In this document: positions 26,838-36,695 of the stretch, one piece after another
Position numbering within the stretch: the first letter of the stretch is position 1
Layout: each line of letters begins with the position of its first letter
Notes under the pieces: model-generated
What the model was told of the DNA's origin: nothing
The model's database searches: none
Seen by the model: only the letters and a program-made list of their open reading frames with translations
Origin: Peptoniphilaceae bacterium
Lineage (GTDB): Bacteria; Bacillota; Clostridia; Tissierellales; Peptoniphilaceae
DNA: 64,000 nt
NCBI GenBank assembly: GCA_022779285.1
Contig: JALFST010000020.1
Coordinates: 1-64,000, forward strand
Reading direction: 5' to 3'
Made by a program: the position numbers and the translations under genes

Positions 26838-29036
26838 TCATTCAATCGAATCCGTTTTATATATAAATTTTACCGTTCCTTCCATCTCCTTGCTGATCCC
26901 GGAGAAGGATGTATAGCGCTTTGCCACATCAGCCGTCACTCGGATTCTATCGGAAAATCCTTTTAAGTCGCCATCTACGGCTTGTGTCAATTTTTGGACT
27001 CCTTCCTCATTGAATTGCTTCAATCCGTTCGATAATTCCATAGAGCCGTCACGAAGCTGCCGAATCCCATCCACAAGCGCCGGCGTGCCATCTTTCATCG
27101 TTTGAATTCCTCGGAGCAGCTCGTCGGCACCGGCCGATAATTCCGATGTTCCGGCTTGTAAGGCGGCCGCACCGTTTTTTAAATCATTGGCACCGTCAGC
27201 AGCATCGGAAACGCCGGATGTATATGTGATCAGGCCAAGATAAAACGCATTATAACTATCTAAGGAGGATTTCAGCGCAATCACGGATTTCGCACCTTCC
27301 GCCGCCGCCTTCAGCTTCGCCTGAACCTCGTCGGAGCTCATGGCCTCGGAGATCGCCTTCTGTACCTGCAGCTCTGTGTTGGAAGCAATCAATGCCCGAA
27401 CCTCATCGCTCTGCATTTGTTCTTCGGTCTTCTGTTGAATAGCCACATGGATCTGCGCCTGAACTGCTTCACTCTTCATTCTGGCTTCAATCTCTGATTG
27501 CATGGCGGCTTCCGTAGCGGCATTCACTGCATCCTGTTGCTCCTGCGTAACCAGTCCGGCTTTTACCGCAGCCTCGTATTCCTCTGCCGACATATTCAGC
27601 GCCTGTCGGATTACCGCCGCACGGAATTGAGCCTCATTTTCACGAACCGCCTGTGCGACCGTTTTTCGAACTGCATCCGTCACCTGAGCAGATACCTTGG
27701 CTTCCACCTGTGCTTGAATCGCCTCGGTGACCTTTTTCTCGATCTGACCGCGATTGGCATTGACAGCCGCGGTCACCTGCTCCAGTGCAGCCTGATAAAC
27801 CGCGGTATCATCCAAAGAGGAAATGACGCCATCCAAAATTCCTGCATAATTTTCAATTGTTAAGGGCGATACAGAGAGCCCCGCTTCTGAAAGCTGCCGA
27901 TCGGCCATGGAAAGCAGAGAGGAAAAGACCTGTTTTGCACCGCCGTTTAATGAGTCGCTGTTACCTTTTAACGTATTCAAACCGCCGGAAAGTTGAGCTG
28001 CACCTTCCTGAAGTCGGGATGCACCGCCATTCAGAGACTCTGCCCCTGCCTTCAGCTTGGATGCGCCCTCCGCCAGTCTGTCAATGCCGGAAACCAGATC
28101 TCCGGACTTCTCCAGCAAAGCACATAAGCCATCATAGAGCTTGGAGGATCCGTCCATCAACCGTCCCATGGCATCCGTCATCTTTCCCATGGCATCGGAT
28201 AATTCATGGACATCCGCCTTCTCAGGATCCAGATCGCCGAACAGCTCTGTGGTTGCAAGCGTCATCGTTGTGCCCATTTGAAAGTTCTCCACGTCCGCAT
28301 TGATTTCCACAAAATCCGGAATCTCCAGCTTTTCCTTCTTGATTGCCAGATCCTCCTGCAGTCCCGGAAACGCGATGCCGACCACCGCGATCCGGTCTCC
28401 GTCATTGATCAGCTTTCCATTGGATACCGTTACATTTCGAAAAACCTCAGTATCCAGCAGCATGCCGGTCAGCATGGTAAACGGAACATAGATCTTTTCT
28501 TTTTTCCCGTCGAGCATGACCTCCTCATATTGAAGATTCCGGTAATCAAAGCGAATCGTTACGTGCCCGTTTTGTCCGGCAAGCTCCTCAGGAGTAATGG
28601 ATTTTCCGTTCAGCGTATAACGTACGGACATCTGAACGGGAAGCTCTTTTTCGATATTTCCTCGATAATAGATGTCATTCCCTTGAGCATCCCACACGCG
28701 GCTGTTATCGCTTCCAAGGGTAAAGCTTTCGTCTCCCTTGATATTTTCAATATCGGACAGTTCGGTTTGATCATTCAGAGAAGCGGCGGCCATAACATTT
28801 TTTATCCAATCGCTGACAATGATTTTTTTTACGGCGCCGTCCGCACCGGCCAGTACATATACGGCTTCGTCCTTGGAGGCTTTCGCTTCGGTTGAAGCAT
28901 TCGCACTTGTTGATTTCTTCTCATCCACGCTTTTCGGAGCCTCGTCCCTGCGCGCAAAAACGGAATTCCCGATTGCAGCGAGTAAAATGACCGCGCAGAG
29001 CGCAAGCGAGATGAATTTTATTGTCCTTTTTTTCAT
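26838..29036 (-). CDS. secreted or membrane-anchored protein with YhgE-type heptad repeats, partner of the MMPL transporter
   Basis: 732 residues. A signal peptide or N-terminal anchor (MKKRTIKFISLALCAVILLA) is followed by a Ser/Ala/Lys-rich linker, a beta-rich domain (about 55-270), then long alpha-helical repeats with the x-x-L-x-x-G heptad pattern (ASKLKAGAESLNGGASRLQE; AAALQAGTSELSAGADELLR). Between these (about 390-590) lies an Ala/Gln/Glu-rich coiled coil with near-repeats such as SEAVQAQI and SDEVQAKL. Such repeats occur in YhgE/Pip-type proteins beside MMPL transporters. Its start overlaps the MMPL stop by four bases, so they are coupled and likely form one envelope complex. Function unknown. 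Confidence 0.85.
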   Translation of the reverse strand: MKKRTIKFISLALCAVILLAAIGNSVFARRDEAPKSVDEKKSTSANASTEAKASKDEAVYVLAGADGAVKKIIVSDWIKNVMAAASLNDQTELSDIENIKGDESFTLGSDNSRVWDAQGNDIYYRGNIEKELPVQMSVRYTLNGKSITPEELAGQNGHVTIRFDYRNLQYEEVMLDGKKEKIYVPFTMLTGMLLDTEVFRNVTVSNGKLINDGDRIAVVGIAFPGLQEDLAIKKEKLEIPDFVEINADVENFQMGTTMTLATTELFGDLDPEKADVHELSDAMGKMTDAMGRLMDGSSKLYDGLCALLEKSGDLVSGIDRLAEGASKLKAGAESLNGGASRLQEGAAQLSGGLNTLKGNSDSLNGGAKQVFSSLLSMADRQLSEAGLSVSPLTIENYAGILDGVISSLDDTAVYQAALEQVTAAVNANRGQIEKKVTEAIQAQVEAKVSAQVTDAVRKTVAQAVRENEAQFRAAVIRQALNMSAEEYEAAVKAGLVTQEQQDAVNAATEAAMQSEIEARMKSEAVQAQIHVAIQQKTEEQMQSDEVRALIASNTELQVQKAISEAMSSDEVQAKLKAAAEGAKSVIALKSSLDSYNAFYLGLITYTSGVSDAADGANDLKNGAAALQAGTSELSAGADELLRGIQTMKDGTPALVDGIRQLRDGSMELSNGLKQFNEEGVQKLTQAVDGDLKGFSDRIRVTADVAKRYTSFSGISKEMEGTVKFIYKTDSIE

Positions 29037-31138
29037 TTCGATGTTACCTCCAGGGTTTTCTTAGAGAGCTTTCGTATTTTCCGCATATCCAGCGTAGTTG
29101 CACAAATCAGTCTGTCACAAAGAAGAAGCAGCGCCGGCAGAAAAAGAATCACGGAGAACATGCTCACCACGGCGCCTCTTGCCATCAACATACACATGGA
29201 ACTGATGATGTCAATATTGGAATAAAGCCCTACACCGAAGGTGGCGGCAAACAGGCCTACGCCGGATATGATGATGGATGAAACAGACGCTGTAAGCGCC
29301 TTCCACACGGCCTGCTTCTTCTGTGCGCCGGCGATTCTTTCGGCTTTATAGCGATTGGTGGTTAGAATTGCATAATCCACGGTTGCACCGAGCTGAATCG
29401 TGCTGATACAGATCGGCGCGATAAAGGGTAAGCTCTGTCCCGTATAATGCGGAAGACCCAGGTTGATGAAGATCGCAAGCTCGATGATCGAAATCAGAAT
29501 AAACGGCAGAGAAATGCTCTTTTCCACCAAAGCGATGATGACAAAAATCGCGACAATCGAAATGGCATTGACAACTCGAAAGTCATGGGCGGTGGTTTCG
29601 ATCATATCTTTCATATATGGAGCTTCTCCGATCAGCATACCGTCCCTGTCATATTTCTTGAGAATGGTATTCAACTGTGTGATCTGCTTGTTTACCTTGT
29701 CACCGGCAACCTTATATTCCGAATTGATGAGCATCAGCTTCCATTTGCCGCTTTTCAGATTTTTTACAAGAGATTTCGGCAGGATTTCATCAGGTACACG
29801 GGAGCCGATGACGGACTCCAGACCGAGAACATATTTCACGCCATCAACCTCTTCCATCTCGCGAACCATGTTGTGAACATTCTTTGCAGGCACATCCGCA
29901 TTGATCAGCAGCATATGGGTAGAGGCAATATGAAAATCCTCGGCAAGCTTTCTGTTGGCAACGGCGTATTCAATGTCCTTTGGAAGGGACTCTCCCAGGT
30001 CATAATAAACCTCATCATTTGTTTTCTTATATCCGTAATAAGCGGGCGGCACGAGCAAGGCGAAGAGAATCAAAAACACGGGAAATCTCTTGATCGCCCC
30101 TTTTGCGAATTTCCCCATGTTGGGAATCAGTGCCTTGTGTCTTGTCTTCTGTAAAGGCTTGTCCAGAATCAAAATCCATGCCGGGAGAACCGTCACAGAG
30201 CCGATAACGCCCAGCAGAACGCCTTTGGCCATGACGATGCCCAAATCGCGGCCCATGGTATAGGACATAAAGCATAAAGCAATAAATCCGGCGACTGTGG
30301 TCATGGAACTGCCCACGACACTAATCAGAGTCTTGTGGATCGCCACCGTCATAGCCTCGTTATGATCGCTGTAAATTCTTCGTTGCTCGTTATAGCTTTC
30401 CCATAAGAAGATCGAGTAATCCATGGTCACGGCTAACTGAAGAACAGCAGACAGCGCTTTGGTAATGTAGGAAATCTCGCCCATAAAAATATTGGATCCG
30501 AGATTTAAAAGAATCATCATACCGATGGATGTCAGAAAAACAAAAGGCACCAGCCAGCTGTCCAAAAACAGCAGCATGGCCACACAGGCCAAAGCCACGG
30601 CAATGCCGACATAAATCGGCTCTTCCCGCTCGCATAGATCCTTCAGATCTGTGACCATAGCCGATATTCCGGAAACATAACTCTGTTTTCCGCAGAGAGC
30701 GCGGATCTCCTTGATCGCGTCCATAGTCGCATCCGCGGATGTCGAGCTGTCAAAAAACACGGCCATCATGGTGGAATGATCGGTATTGAATTCCTTGTAG
30801 ATTTTTTCCGGAAGCAGCTCCATCGGAATGGAAGTATCAAACAGAGTATCATACCAGATTACGGTATTCACATGATCCACCTGCTCGATTTTCGACTTCA
30901 AAGCAGCCACGTCCTTATTCGGCATATCCTCGACAATGATGAAGGAAAAAGCTCCTTTTCCGAATTCCTTCGTCAGCTCGTTCTGTCCGATAACCGTATC
31001 CATATCCTCCGGCAAATAGCTCAGCATATCATAATTGATTCTTGTATTTGCCATGCCGAACACGGCCGGAATGAGCAGCAAAACCGCTAAAATCAGGATC
31101 GGTATGTGGTATTTTACAACCGCCTTTGAAAAACGCAT
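29033..31138 (-). CDS. MMPL/RND-family transporter
   Basis: Membrane transporter of the MmpL/hydrophobe-exporter branch of RND proteins. 701 residues, two halves of six helices each with a large extracytoplasmic loop after TM1 (about 30-170) and after TM7 (about 370-510). The sterol-sensing-like core is duplicated: VLQLAVTMDYSIFLWESYNE in half one and TIQLGATVDYAILTTNRYKA in half two, with the Asp-Tyr pairs thought to relay protons. Middle gene of a three-gene operon with an HdeD-like protein and the heptad-repeat protein. Probably moves lipids or hydrophobic compounds. Confidence 0.93.
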   Translation of the reverse strand: MRFSKAVVKYHIPILILAVLLLIPAVFGMANTRINYDMLSYLPEDMDTVIGQNELTKEFGKGAFSFIIVEDMPNKDVAALKSKIEQVDHVNTVIWYDTLFDTSIPMELLPEKIYKEFNTDHSTMMAVFFDSSTSADATMDAIKEIRALCGKQSYVSGISAMVTDLKDLCEREEPIYVGIAVALACVAMLLFLDSWLVPFVFLTSIGMMILLNLGSNIFMGEISYITKALSAVLQLAVTMDYSIFLWESYNEQRRIYSDHNEAMTVAIHKTLISVVGSSMTTVAGFIALCFMSYTMGRDLGIVMAKGVLLGVIGSVTVLPAWILILDKPLQKTRHKALIPNMGKFAKGAIKRFPVFLILFALLVPPAYYGYKKTNDEVYYDLGESLPKDIEYAVANRKLAEDFHIASTHMLLINADVPAKNVHNMVREMEEVDGVKYVLGLESVIGSRVPDEILPKSLVKNLKSGKWKLMLINSEYKVAGDKVNKQITQLNTILKKYDRDGMLIGEAPYMKDMIETTAHDFRVVNAISIVAIFVIIALVEKSISLPFILISIIELAIFINLGLPHYTGQSLPFIAPICISTIQLGATVDYAILTTNRYKAERIAGAQKKQAVWKALTASVSSIIISGVGLFAATFGVGLYSNIDIISSMCMLMARGAVVSMFSVILFLPALLLLCDRLICATTLDMRKIRKLSKKTLEVTSK

Positions 31139-31160
31139 AGATGATTACATATCCTTTCCG

Positions 31161-31760
31161 TTATCGTTCTTGATCGGTCTCGCGGTATTCGACATCAATG
31201 ACCTCCGGCAACCGATGACGAATCATCTGAACAGCCGTCAGAACTGTAATCAAATTCATCACTCCCTCGGTAATCAGCGCCAGGCCCAGCAGCAGCATAA
31301 GAGCCTGAATGCTCTCCGAGGGACGAAGAATCAACAGAAAACCGACAACGCCGGTCACAATCGCCGCAATGAGAATCAGGTCCCATTTATGAATTCCGAA
31401 AATTTTGGAATCAATGGAAATCTGTATTTTGAGTAAAGCGTCCGCCAGAACACAGATTCCCATAACCGTACCGATGAAATGAACCATGAGATCCGTACGG
31501 ACGATCAAAATGATGCCCAGCGCTGCGAGCAGAATGCCGGAAGCCAGATCGAATTGGAACGCCAGCCTGTATAAATCCTTTGAGCAATATCCGATGATCT
31601 TGATCACGCCGAAGAGAACCATAATTCCTCCGATGATCCTGCAAATCAGCTTTGCCGAAAAATCAGGTACGGCAATCAGCACGGCGCCCAGAATACAAAG
31701 CAGGACGGATATCGTGATATAACCGGTTTTTGCCGCTTGAATCCGATTGTTCAGTTGCAC
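31161..31760 (-). CDS. HdeD-like DUF308 membrane protein (GTG start)
   Basis: 199 residues from GTG at 31760, which has AAAGGAGGTGTTTT directly upstream; a longer ATG frame to 31850 lacks a site and would run into the metK terminator. Six hydrophobic segments in three two-helix units, as in the HdeD/DUF308 family (ITISVLLCILGAVLIAVPDF; LASGILLAALGIILIVRTDL; IVTGVVGFLLILRPSESIQA). The C-terminal 30 residues are charged. First gene of the MMPL operon, 22 bases before it. HdeD is tied to acid stress in E. coli; the role here is unknown. Confidence 0.85.
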   Translation of the reverse strand: MQLNNRIQAAKTGYITISVLLCILGAVLIAVPDFSAKLICRIIGGIMVLFGVIKIIGYCSKDLYRLAFQFDLASGILLAALGIILIVRTDLMVHFIGTVMGICVLADALLKIQISIDSKIFGIHKWDLILIAAIVTGVVGFLLILRPSESIQALMLLLGLALITEGVMNLITVLTAVQMIRHRLPEVIDVEYRETDQER

Positions 31761-31818
31761 AAAACACCTCCTTTGTCTATCCATATTTTTCACTGCAAAA
31801 TACGAAAAAAACATATAA

Positions 31819-31859
31819 ATAGCCGGATCTCCCGAAGAACCCTCGGGCAATCCGGCTAT
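31819..31859 (-). terminator. terminator after metK
   Basis: Stem 31819-31836 with 31842-31859 (ATAGCCGGATxxCCCGA and complement, imperfect), loop of five, followed on minus by TTTATATGTTTTTTT. Lies 16 bases after the metK stop and isolates it from the HdeD-MMPL operon. Confidence 0.85.
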
Positions 31860-31874
31860 CGGAATCTTCCGTCA

Positions 31875-33026
31875 TTAAATCAGAGTATTCCGCCAAAGCT
31901 CCTGCAGATCCGTCTGTTCCCAAGGAAATTCTTCGGTGTTGGAACCGAAATGACCGTAGCTGGCCGTTTTTCTATAAAATGGCGTTCGAAGGGAGAGACG
32001 CTCAATGATTGCAGACGGGCGCAAATCCGCCGCGCTGAGAATCATCTCCCGAATCCGATCCTCGGAAAGCTTTCCCGTACCGAAGGTATTCACAAGAACG
32101 GATACCGGCTTGGCGACTCCAATGACATAGCTGATCTGAATCTCACACCGATCCGCCAGGCCGGCCGCAACAACATTCTTTGCCAGATAACGCGCCATGT
32201 ATGCGCCGCTCCGATCAACCTTCGAGGGGTCCTTGCCGGATAGCGCACCGCCGCCATGACGGGCATAACCGCCGTAGGTGTCCACGATCAGTTTTCTTCC
32301 GGTCAGACCGCTGTCGGCGGCAGGACCGCCGATGCAGAAACGACCTGTCGGATTGATAAAGATTCTTGTTTTATCGTCCGACATTTTCTCCGGAATCACC
32401 GGACGGATGACTTGGTCAAGGATATCCTCGCGCAATTGCTCCATGGATATGTTCGTCTCATGCTGGGAGGAAACGACAACGGCTCCCACCCGCGCCGGAG
32501 CTCCGTCACGATACTCCACCGTGACCTGAGCCTTTCCATCCGGCAACAAATAGGGCAAAATCCCATCCTTCCGCACAAAAGCAAGCCGTTTCGTCAGGGC
32601 GTGAGCAAGCTCAATCGGCTGTGGCATCAGATTTTCTGTTTCCCGGCATGCAAAGCCGAACATCATACCCTGATCCCCTGCACCGTTTTCCATGGAATCC
32701 GCCTTCTCCACGCCCATGTTGATATCCGGAGATTGCTCGTGAATATCCACAGTAATTTGACAGGTATCCGCATCAAAGCCGTGGCCGTGCTTCACATATC
32801 CGATATCCCGAACCACCTGTCGAGCGATCGCGGCGTAGTCCACATGTGCGGTCGAGGTGATTTCTCCGAAAATATGAATTCCATCGGGAATTGCGGTTAC
32901 CTCACAGGCTACATGAGAACCGGGATCGTGTTCCAAAAGTGCATCCAGAATTGCATCGGCAATTTGATCGCATACCTTATCCGGATGTCCTTCCGTTACG
33001 CTTTCAGATGTAAAAAAATATGTCAT
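31875..33026 (-). CDS. metK: S-adenosylmethionine synthetase
   Basis: Makes S-adenosylmethionine from methionine and ATP. Start [20 protein letters not shown] at 33026 gives 383 residues, near family length. Landmarks: [17 protein letters not shown] (methionine loop/ATP), [20 protein letters not shown] and [20 protein letters not shown], then [20 protein letters not shown]. The ATG overlaps the stop of the radical SAM gene upstream by four bases (ATGA), so translation is probably coupled. No SAM riboswitch is visible upstream. Confidence 0.97.
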   Translation of the reverse strand: MTYFFTSESVTEGHPDKVCDQIADAILDALLEHDPGSHVACEVTAIPDGIHIFGEITSTAHVDYAAIARQVVRDIGYVKHGHGFDADTCQITVDIHEQSPDINMGVEKADSMENGAGDQGMMFGFACRETENLMPQPIELAHALTKRLAFVRKDGILPYLLPDGKAQVTVEYRDGAPARVGAVVVSSQHETNISMEQLREDILDQVIRPVIPEKMSDDKTRIFINPTGRFCIGGPAADSGLTGRKLIVDTYGGYARHGGGALSGKDPSKVDRSGAYMARYLAKNVVAAGLADRCEIQISYVIGVAKPVSVLVNTFGTGKLSEDRIREMILSAADLRPSAIIERLSLRTPFYRKTASYGHFGSNTEEFPWEQTDLQELWRNTLI

Positions 33027-34393
33027 TTTGCCGTTTCTCCCGTTTTCTGAGCACAGCTGTTTTCCCAAAGCTCATTAGCGGTAGGTGTCCAATTCTTTGC
33101 GTACTCCTCACACTTATCACACAGGTGATCCGCCGTTTCCGGAGATTGCAGATCTGTGGAATGGGCTCCCGTCGTCTTCACCATTTCCCGCAGCATCTCC
33201 GGATTTTCGAGCATGGGGCAGGGGCGCAGATGGTTATCGTTAAATGGCTGCGCATCATGATAAGCCATAAAAATGGGGCTCTTCAGCACATCCAGCAGGC
33301 TCATATCCCGGATATTCGCATTGGAATAGTGAATAAACACGCACGGATCACAATCTCCATTGGCATTGATGTGCAAATATCTCCGTCCTCCGGCGATGCA
33401 GCCTCCCACAAACTCTCCGTCGTTCTGGAAGTCCAGGGCAAAAATCGGCTGAGTAGCGCGAATTTCGCGAATTCGGTGATACATGAATTTTCTCTGCTCG
33501 GGACTTGGAAGCAATTCCGGCGCAGCATCATTTCCGACAGGCATGTAATGGAAATACCAGACAAAACGAGCTCCCCACTGAACCATCTGCTCAATAAACT
33601 CATAGGAGCTGATAGAATCGAGATTTTGGCTGGTATAGCAGCAGGAAAGGCCAAAGGGCAAGCGCTTCTCCTTCAAAATTGCCATGGCATGAACCGCTTT
33701 CTGATAGGTGCCGTCGCCACGACGGCTGTCCGTAGCAGACTCAAATCCCTCGACACTGATAGCGGGAATAAAATTTTTTACCCTGAGCATTTCATCGGCA
33801 AAGTCTTCATCAATCAGCGTAGAGTTGGTGAATGCAAGAAATTGGCAATCGCTATGCTTTTCACAAAGAGCAAGCAGATCCTTTTTACGGACAAGAGGCT
33901 CTCCTCCGGCATAGATGTACATATAAATCCCCAGTTTCTTCCCCTGAGAGATGATAGAGTCGATTTCATCAAATCTCAGATTCAGCTTGTTTCCATATTC
34001 CGCGGCCCAGCAGCCGGTGCAGTGCAGGTTGCAGGCGGAGGTAGGATCGATGAGAATCGCCCAAGGAATATTACAATTATATTTTCTGCGATATTCCTCC
34101 TGAATCGGCCAACCGATGACACTCGCATTGAGGAAGAAATTTTCAAAGGTGGCCTTCAGAACCTCCGGATCCGTTTCTTTCATAACGCTCATGGCGAGCT
34201 GATACATATTGTTCTGCGGATCCTCAAGTATCTGACGAATGGTTGCACGCTGCGAATAAAAGCTGTCCGGACCGTCACCGGCCAGCTTGTCCACCCATGT
34301 CATCAGCTTCAGAGCATTTTCTTCCGGGTTTTTCTCCAGATAGTTGAAAGCGGTACGCAAGGTTGTCTTTTTCAGTTGATTCGTTAATGACAT
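33023..34393 (-). CDS. radical SAM/SPASM-type protein of unknown substrate
   Basis: 456 residues. An N-terminal helical part (1-110, [20 protein letters not shown]) precedes the radical SAM core: the cluster motif is CNLHCTGC near residue 119 (C-x3-C-x2-C), with the AGGEPL motif near 163 and [15 protein letters not shown] after it. The C-terminal part has [24 protein letters not shown], a later CPMLEN and HLCDKCEEY: enough cysteines for auxiliary iron-sulfur clusters as in SPASM proteins. Resembles peptide- or protein-modifying enzymes, but no candidate substrate peptide lies next to it. Four-base overlap with metK. Good AAGGAGGAATTAAG site before ATG. Confidence 0.88.
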   Translation of the reverse strand: MSLTNQLKKTTLRTAFNYLEKNPEENALKLMTWVDKLAGDGPDSFYSQRATIRQILEDPQNNMYQLAMSVMKETDPEVLKATFENFFLNASVIGWPIQEEYRRKYNCNIPWAILIDPTSACNLHCTGCWAAEYGNKLNLRFDEIDSIISQGKKLGIYMYIYAGGEPLVRKKDLLALCEKHSDCQFLAFTNSTLIDEDFADEMLRVKNFIPAISVEGFESATDSRRGDGTYQKAVHAMAILKEKRLPFGLSCCYTSQNLDSISSYEFIEQMVQWGARFVWYFHYMPVGNDAAPELLPSPEQRKFMYHRIREIRATQPIFALDFQNDGEFVGGCIAGGRRYLHINANGDCDPCVFIHYSNANIRDMSLLDVLKSPIFMAYHDAQPFNDNHLRPCPMLENPEMLREMVKTTGAHSTDLQSPETADHLCDKCEEYAKNWTPTANELWENSCAQKTGETAK

Positions 34394-34580
34394 CTTAATT
34401 CCTCCTTATGTATAAGCGAGGAGAGCAAAGCTCCCCGCAATCGATGGGTTCTTTTCCTGATTCCATCACACAGTCTTTCCTGATTCCATAGAATGCGCCT
34501 CTTTTTTCCCCTCCTTTCCATTTCCTGCTTTAGCCTTATTGATTCTCATTCTAATGCAGATTTTTCATATTTGATATAGA

Positions 34581-34625
34581 CAAAAAGCGGTCCCATGCCT
34601 AAAATTCAGGCATAGAACCGCTTTT
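34581..34625 (-). terminator. terminator after the TetR gene
   Basis: An 18-position stem (AAAAGCGGTxCxATGCCT with its partner, two G-T/mismatch positions) around a seven-base loop, followed by TTTTTGTC on minus. Its A/T flanks are symmetrical. It separates the regulator pair from the radical SAM-metK unit. Confidence 0.85.
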
Positions 34626-34637
34626 GTCCGAAAATCA

Positions 34638-35198
34638 TCACCCTTTTATTTCACATTTAGCAATCATACGCTCCACTTCCCCCTGCTTCAGCTCGCACAT
34701 GCGATGAAAGCGAGAAACAATATCATCCTGCATTCCGCTGTCCAACCAGGCGTAAATGAAGCCGAAGCATAAGCACATTGTATAATCAATAATCAAGCGG
34801 CGATCATCCGGAGATACGGACCGCCCGTGAAAAATTCTGTCGATGTAGGTCGTAACGACATGATTGCACACGCGCCACTGATACTGTTCATAGACATCGC
34901 GATTGGCGGATTGAAAAATATGGAGAACCGCTTTGCGGTTTTGCTGTATAAACTCTATGGCGGTAGTCAAACACTCTTCAATCGATTCCATAGATGGATG
35001 CTCTCGGATAATGCGTTCTGCCTCTTCATCGATCACAGATTCCAACAGCTGCGGAATATCCTGATAATAATAATAAAATGTGTTACGGTTCACATTGCAA
35101 TCCTCTACGATATCGCGAACGGTGATCCGGCTCAGAGGCTTTTCGTTGAGCAATTGAATGAAAGAATCTCGAATTGCTTTTTTGGTGAAATTCGCCAA
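34638..35198 (-). CDS. TetR-family transcriptional regulator
   Basis: 186 residues. N-terminal helix-turn-helix: ITVRDIVEDCNVNRNTFYYY followed by YQDIPQLL, the classic TetR pattern; the opening AIRDSFIQLLNEKPLSR is typical of the DhaS-like subgroup. The C-terminal ligand/dimer domain is helical and contains MCLCFGFIYAWLDSGMQDDI. Four bases after the XRE regulator, so the two are cotranscribed. Likely targets are the neighbours (radical SAM-metK or the MMPL operon), inferred only from position. Confidence 0.92.
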   Translation of the reverse strand: MANFTKKAIRDSFIQLLNEKPLSRITVRDIVEDCNVNRNTFYYYYQDIPQLLESVIDEEAERIIREHPSMESIEECLTTAIEFIQQNRKAVLHIFQSANRDVYEQYQWRVCNHVVTTYIDRIFHGRSVSPDDRRLIIDYTMCLCFGFIYAWLDSGMQDDIVSRFHRMCELKQGEVERMIAKCEIKG

Positions 35199-35201
35199 TC
35201 G

Positions 35202-35414
35202 TTACACCTCCTTATTGCACAGCGTGACGATATCCGCGATGTCACAATGAAGAGCAACACAGATTTTGACGATGGTATCCAGATGCACCGGCTGATCCCT
35301 CCCCATTTTTGCAATAACGGAAGAGCTCAGGTGTGTCATGTTCTGCAGATCCTTTTTTTTCAGTTTACGATCAATCAACAGTTTCCAAAGACCGTTATAA
35401 GAAAGGCTATGCAT
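35202..35414 (-). CDS. small XRE/Cro-type helix-turn-helix regulator
   Basis: 70 residues, essentially only the DNA-binding domain: LWKLLIDRKLKKKDLQNMTH, LSSSVIAKMGRDQPVHLDTI and VKICVALHCDIADIVTL, as in the YozG/HTH_26 group of small Firmicutes regulators. Four bases before the TetR gene. Unusual pairing of two one-component regulators in a bicistron. Confidence 0.88.
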   Translation of the reverse strand: MHSLSYNGLWKLLIDRKLKKKDLQNMTHLSSSVIAKMGRDQPVHLDTIVKICVALHCDIADIVTLCNKEV

Positions 35415-35614
35415 TCCTTGGTATCCTTTCCCCGCAATTTTCTTTTACAACATATGAATATTAGCATTTTATCTTCTCATTCGCAATAAAAGTTGCACGA
35501 AAACGCATTTTTATGGAAAATTGCACCTCCCTGCCATCACAGTTCACCGCTCATGAAGACAGCTTCGCGTCACAGAGATGTTACGAATCTGCCGGCGGAA
35601 CCTCAAAAGTATGA

Positions 35615-35651
35615 AAAAGCCCTCGGAAGTTTTGTCTTTCCGAGGGCTTTT
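35615..35651. terminator. terminator after rpsI (bidirectional shape)
   Basis: Stem AAAAGCCCTCGG (from 35615) with CCGAGGGCTTTT (to 35651), about ten-base loop, T-rich on both sides. It ends rplM-rpsI on minus, 26 bases after the rpsI stop. Confidence 0.85.
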
Positions 35652-35676
35652 GCTTTTTGATGAGAAATCCGACCGA

Positions 35677-36066
35677 TTAACGCTTACTGAATTGCGGGCT
35701 CTTACGAGCTTTCTTAAGGCCGTACTTTTTACGCTCCTTCTTACGTGCATCACGAGTCAGGAATCCTGCGCTCTTCAGCGTTGCACGAAGACCGGGATCA
35801 TATTCCAGAAGTGCACGGGCAACTCCCATGCGCACTGCTCCCGCCTGTCCCGAAAATCCGCCGCCCTTGACGTTTACAAATACATCAAAAGCTCCGAGAT
35901 TGCCGGTCAGCTTCAGCGGTTCCACTACGATATCACGCAATGTCTGATAGTCAAAATATTCATTCAGCTCGTGACCGTTCACGAGAATACTGCCCTTGCC
36001 CGTTAGGAGGCGAACACGGGCAACAGCGGTCTTACGACGACCTGTTCCACGATATTGATTGTCCAT
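35677..36066 (-). CDS. rpsI: 30S ribosomal protein S9
   Basis: Head protein whose C-terminal tail touches the P-site tRNA. 129 residues; [40 protein letters not shown] and the basic end [17 protein letters not shown] are diagnostic. 12 bases after rplM, the usual pair. Confidence 0.97.
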   Translation of the reverse strand: MDNQYRGTGRRKTAVARVRLLTGKGSILVNGHELNEYFDYQTLRDIVVEPLKLTGNLGAFDVFVNVKGGGFSGQAGAVRMGVARALLEYDPGLRATLKSAGFLTRDARKKERKKYGLKKARKSPQFSKR

Positions 36067-36078
36067 TCTATCCTCCTG

Positions 36079-36507
36079 TTAAAATACCAGCGTTTCGGGC
36101 ATCTGCGCCTGATGCTTGTGCTCAGGACCGGCATATACCTTCAGCTTGCGATACATCTGATGACCCAAGGAATTGTGGGGAAGCATGCCCTTGACAGCTT
36201 TTTCCAAAGCGCGCTCAGGATGCTTTTCCATCATCTCCGCATAAGAAACCTGGCGAAGTCCGCCGGGATATCCTGTGTGATGGGTATAGATTTTTTTCTG
36301 CTCCTTGCCGTTCGTAAGACGGATCTTGTCCGCATTGATCACGACTACATAGTCACCCGTATCAACGTTCGGCGTGAAAATGGGCTTGTTTTTGCCGCGA
36401 AGTACAGCTGCAATGTTTGCTGCGAGACGACCCAGAACCTGATCAGTCGCATCGACAACATACCATTTGCGCTCAACCTCCAACGGCTTTGCCAAAGTGG
36501 TTTTCAT
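36079..36507 (-). CDS. rplM: 50S ribosomal protein L13
   Basis: Early-assembly protein of the 50S. 142 residues. [40 protein letters not shown] and [20 protein letters not shown] are family signatures. First gene of rplM-rpsI with a leader of about 150 nucleotides and a strong promoter upstream; AAAGGAGACAACG precedes the ATG. Confidence 0.97.
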   Translation of the reverse strand: MKTTLAKPLEVERKWYVVDATDQVLGRLAANIAAVLRGKNKPIFTPNVDTGDYVVVINADKIRLTNGKEQKKIYTHHTGYPGGLRQVSYAEMMEKHPERALEKAVKGMLPHNSLGHQMYRKLKVYAGPEHKHQAQMPETLVF

Positions 36508-36666
36508 CGTTGTCTCCTTTTCTCTTACTGCCCTGCAAATTTAGACTCCGCACTGTCAGGGAGGCGGTTTTTGTTCATTCGATAATTTGTGTTTCGCACA
36601 TCGACGCTGCGAATTCAAACCCGAAGAGTACAAAAGGGCATACGACTCGCCCAAAGGTACTTGAAT
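36508..36666 (-). promoter_or_regulatory. 5' leader of rplM-rpsI (candidate L13 leader)
   Basis: About 155 untranslated nucleotides. On minus they can pair CCCTG with CAGGG (around 36529-36560), and an upstream part contains GGGCGAGTCGTATGCCC. Ribosomal-protein leaders binding L13 are known in Firmicutes; this position and size fit, but the consensus was not verified. Confidence 0.4.
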
Positions 36667-36695
36667 AAAATACCAAATTTTCATGGACTTGTCAA
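36667..36695 (-). promoter_or_regulatory. sigma-A promoter of rplM-rpsI
   Basis: Perfect -35 TTGACA (36690-36695 on minus), 17-base spacer, then TATTTT (36667-36672). About 160 bases before rplM. Confidence 0.8.

Noticed and set aside
26838..29036. Reading the 732-residue heptad protein as a methyl-accepting chemotaxis protein or phage tape measure
   Set aside because: No HAMP or signalling hairpin motif, no phage neighbours, and the L-x-x-G heptads plus MMPL overlap fit YhgE-like proteins better.
34394..34580. Possible SAM riboswitch ahead of radical SAM-metK
   Set aside because: The conserved SAM-I and SAM-II core sequences are not present; only a purine-rich ribosome site and A/T-rich DNA are seen.
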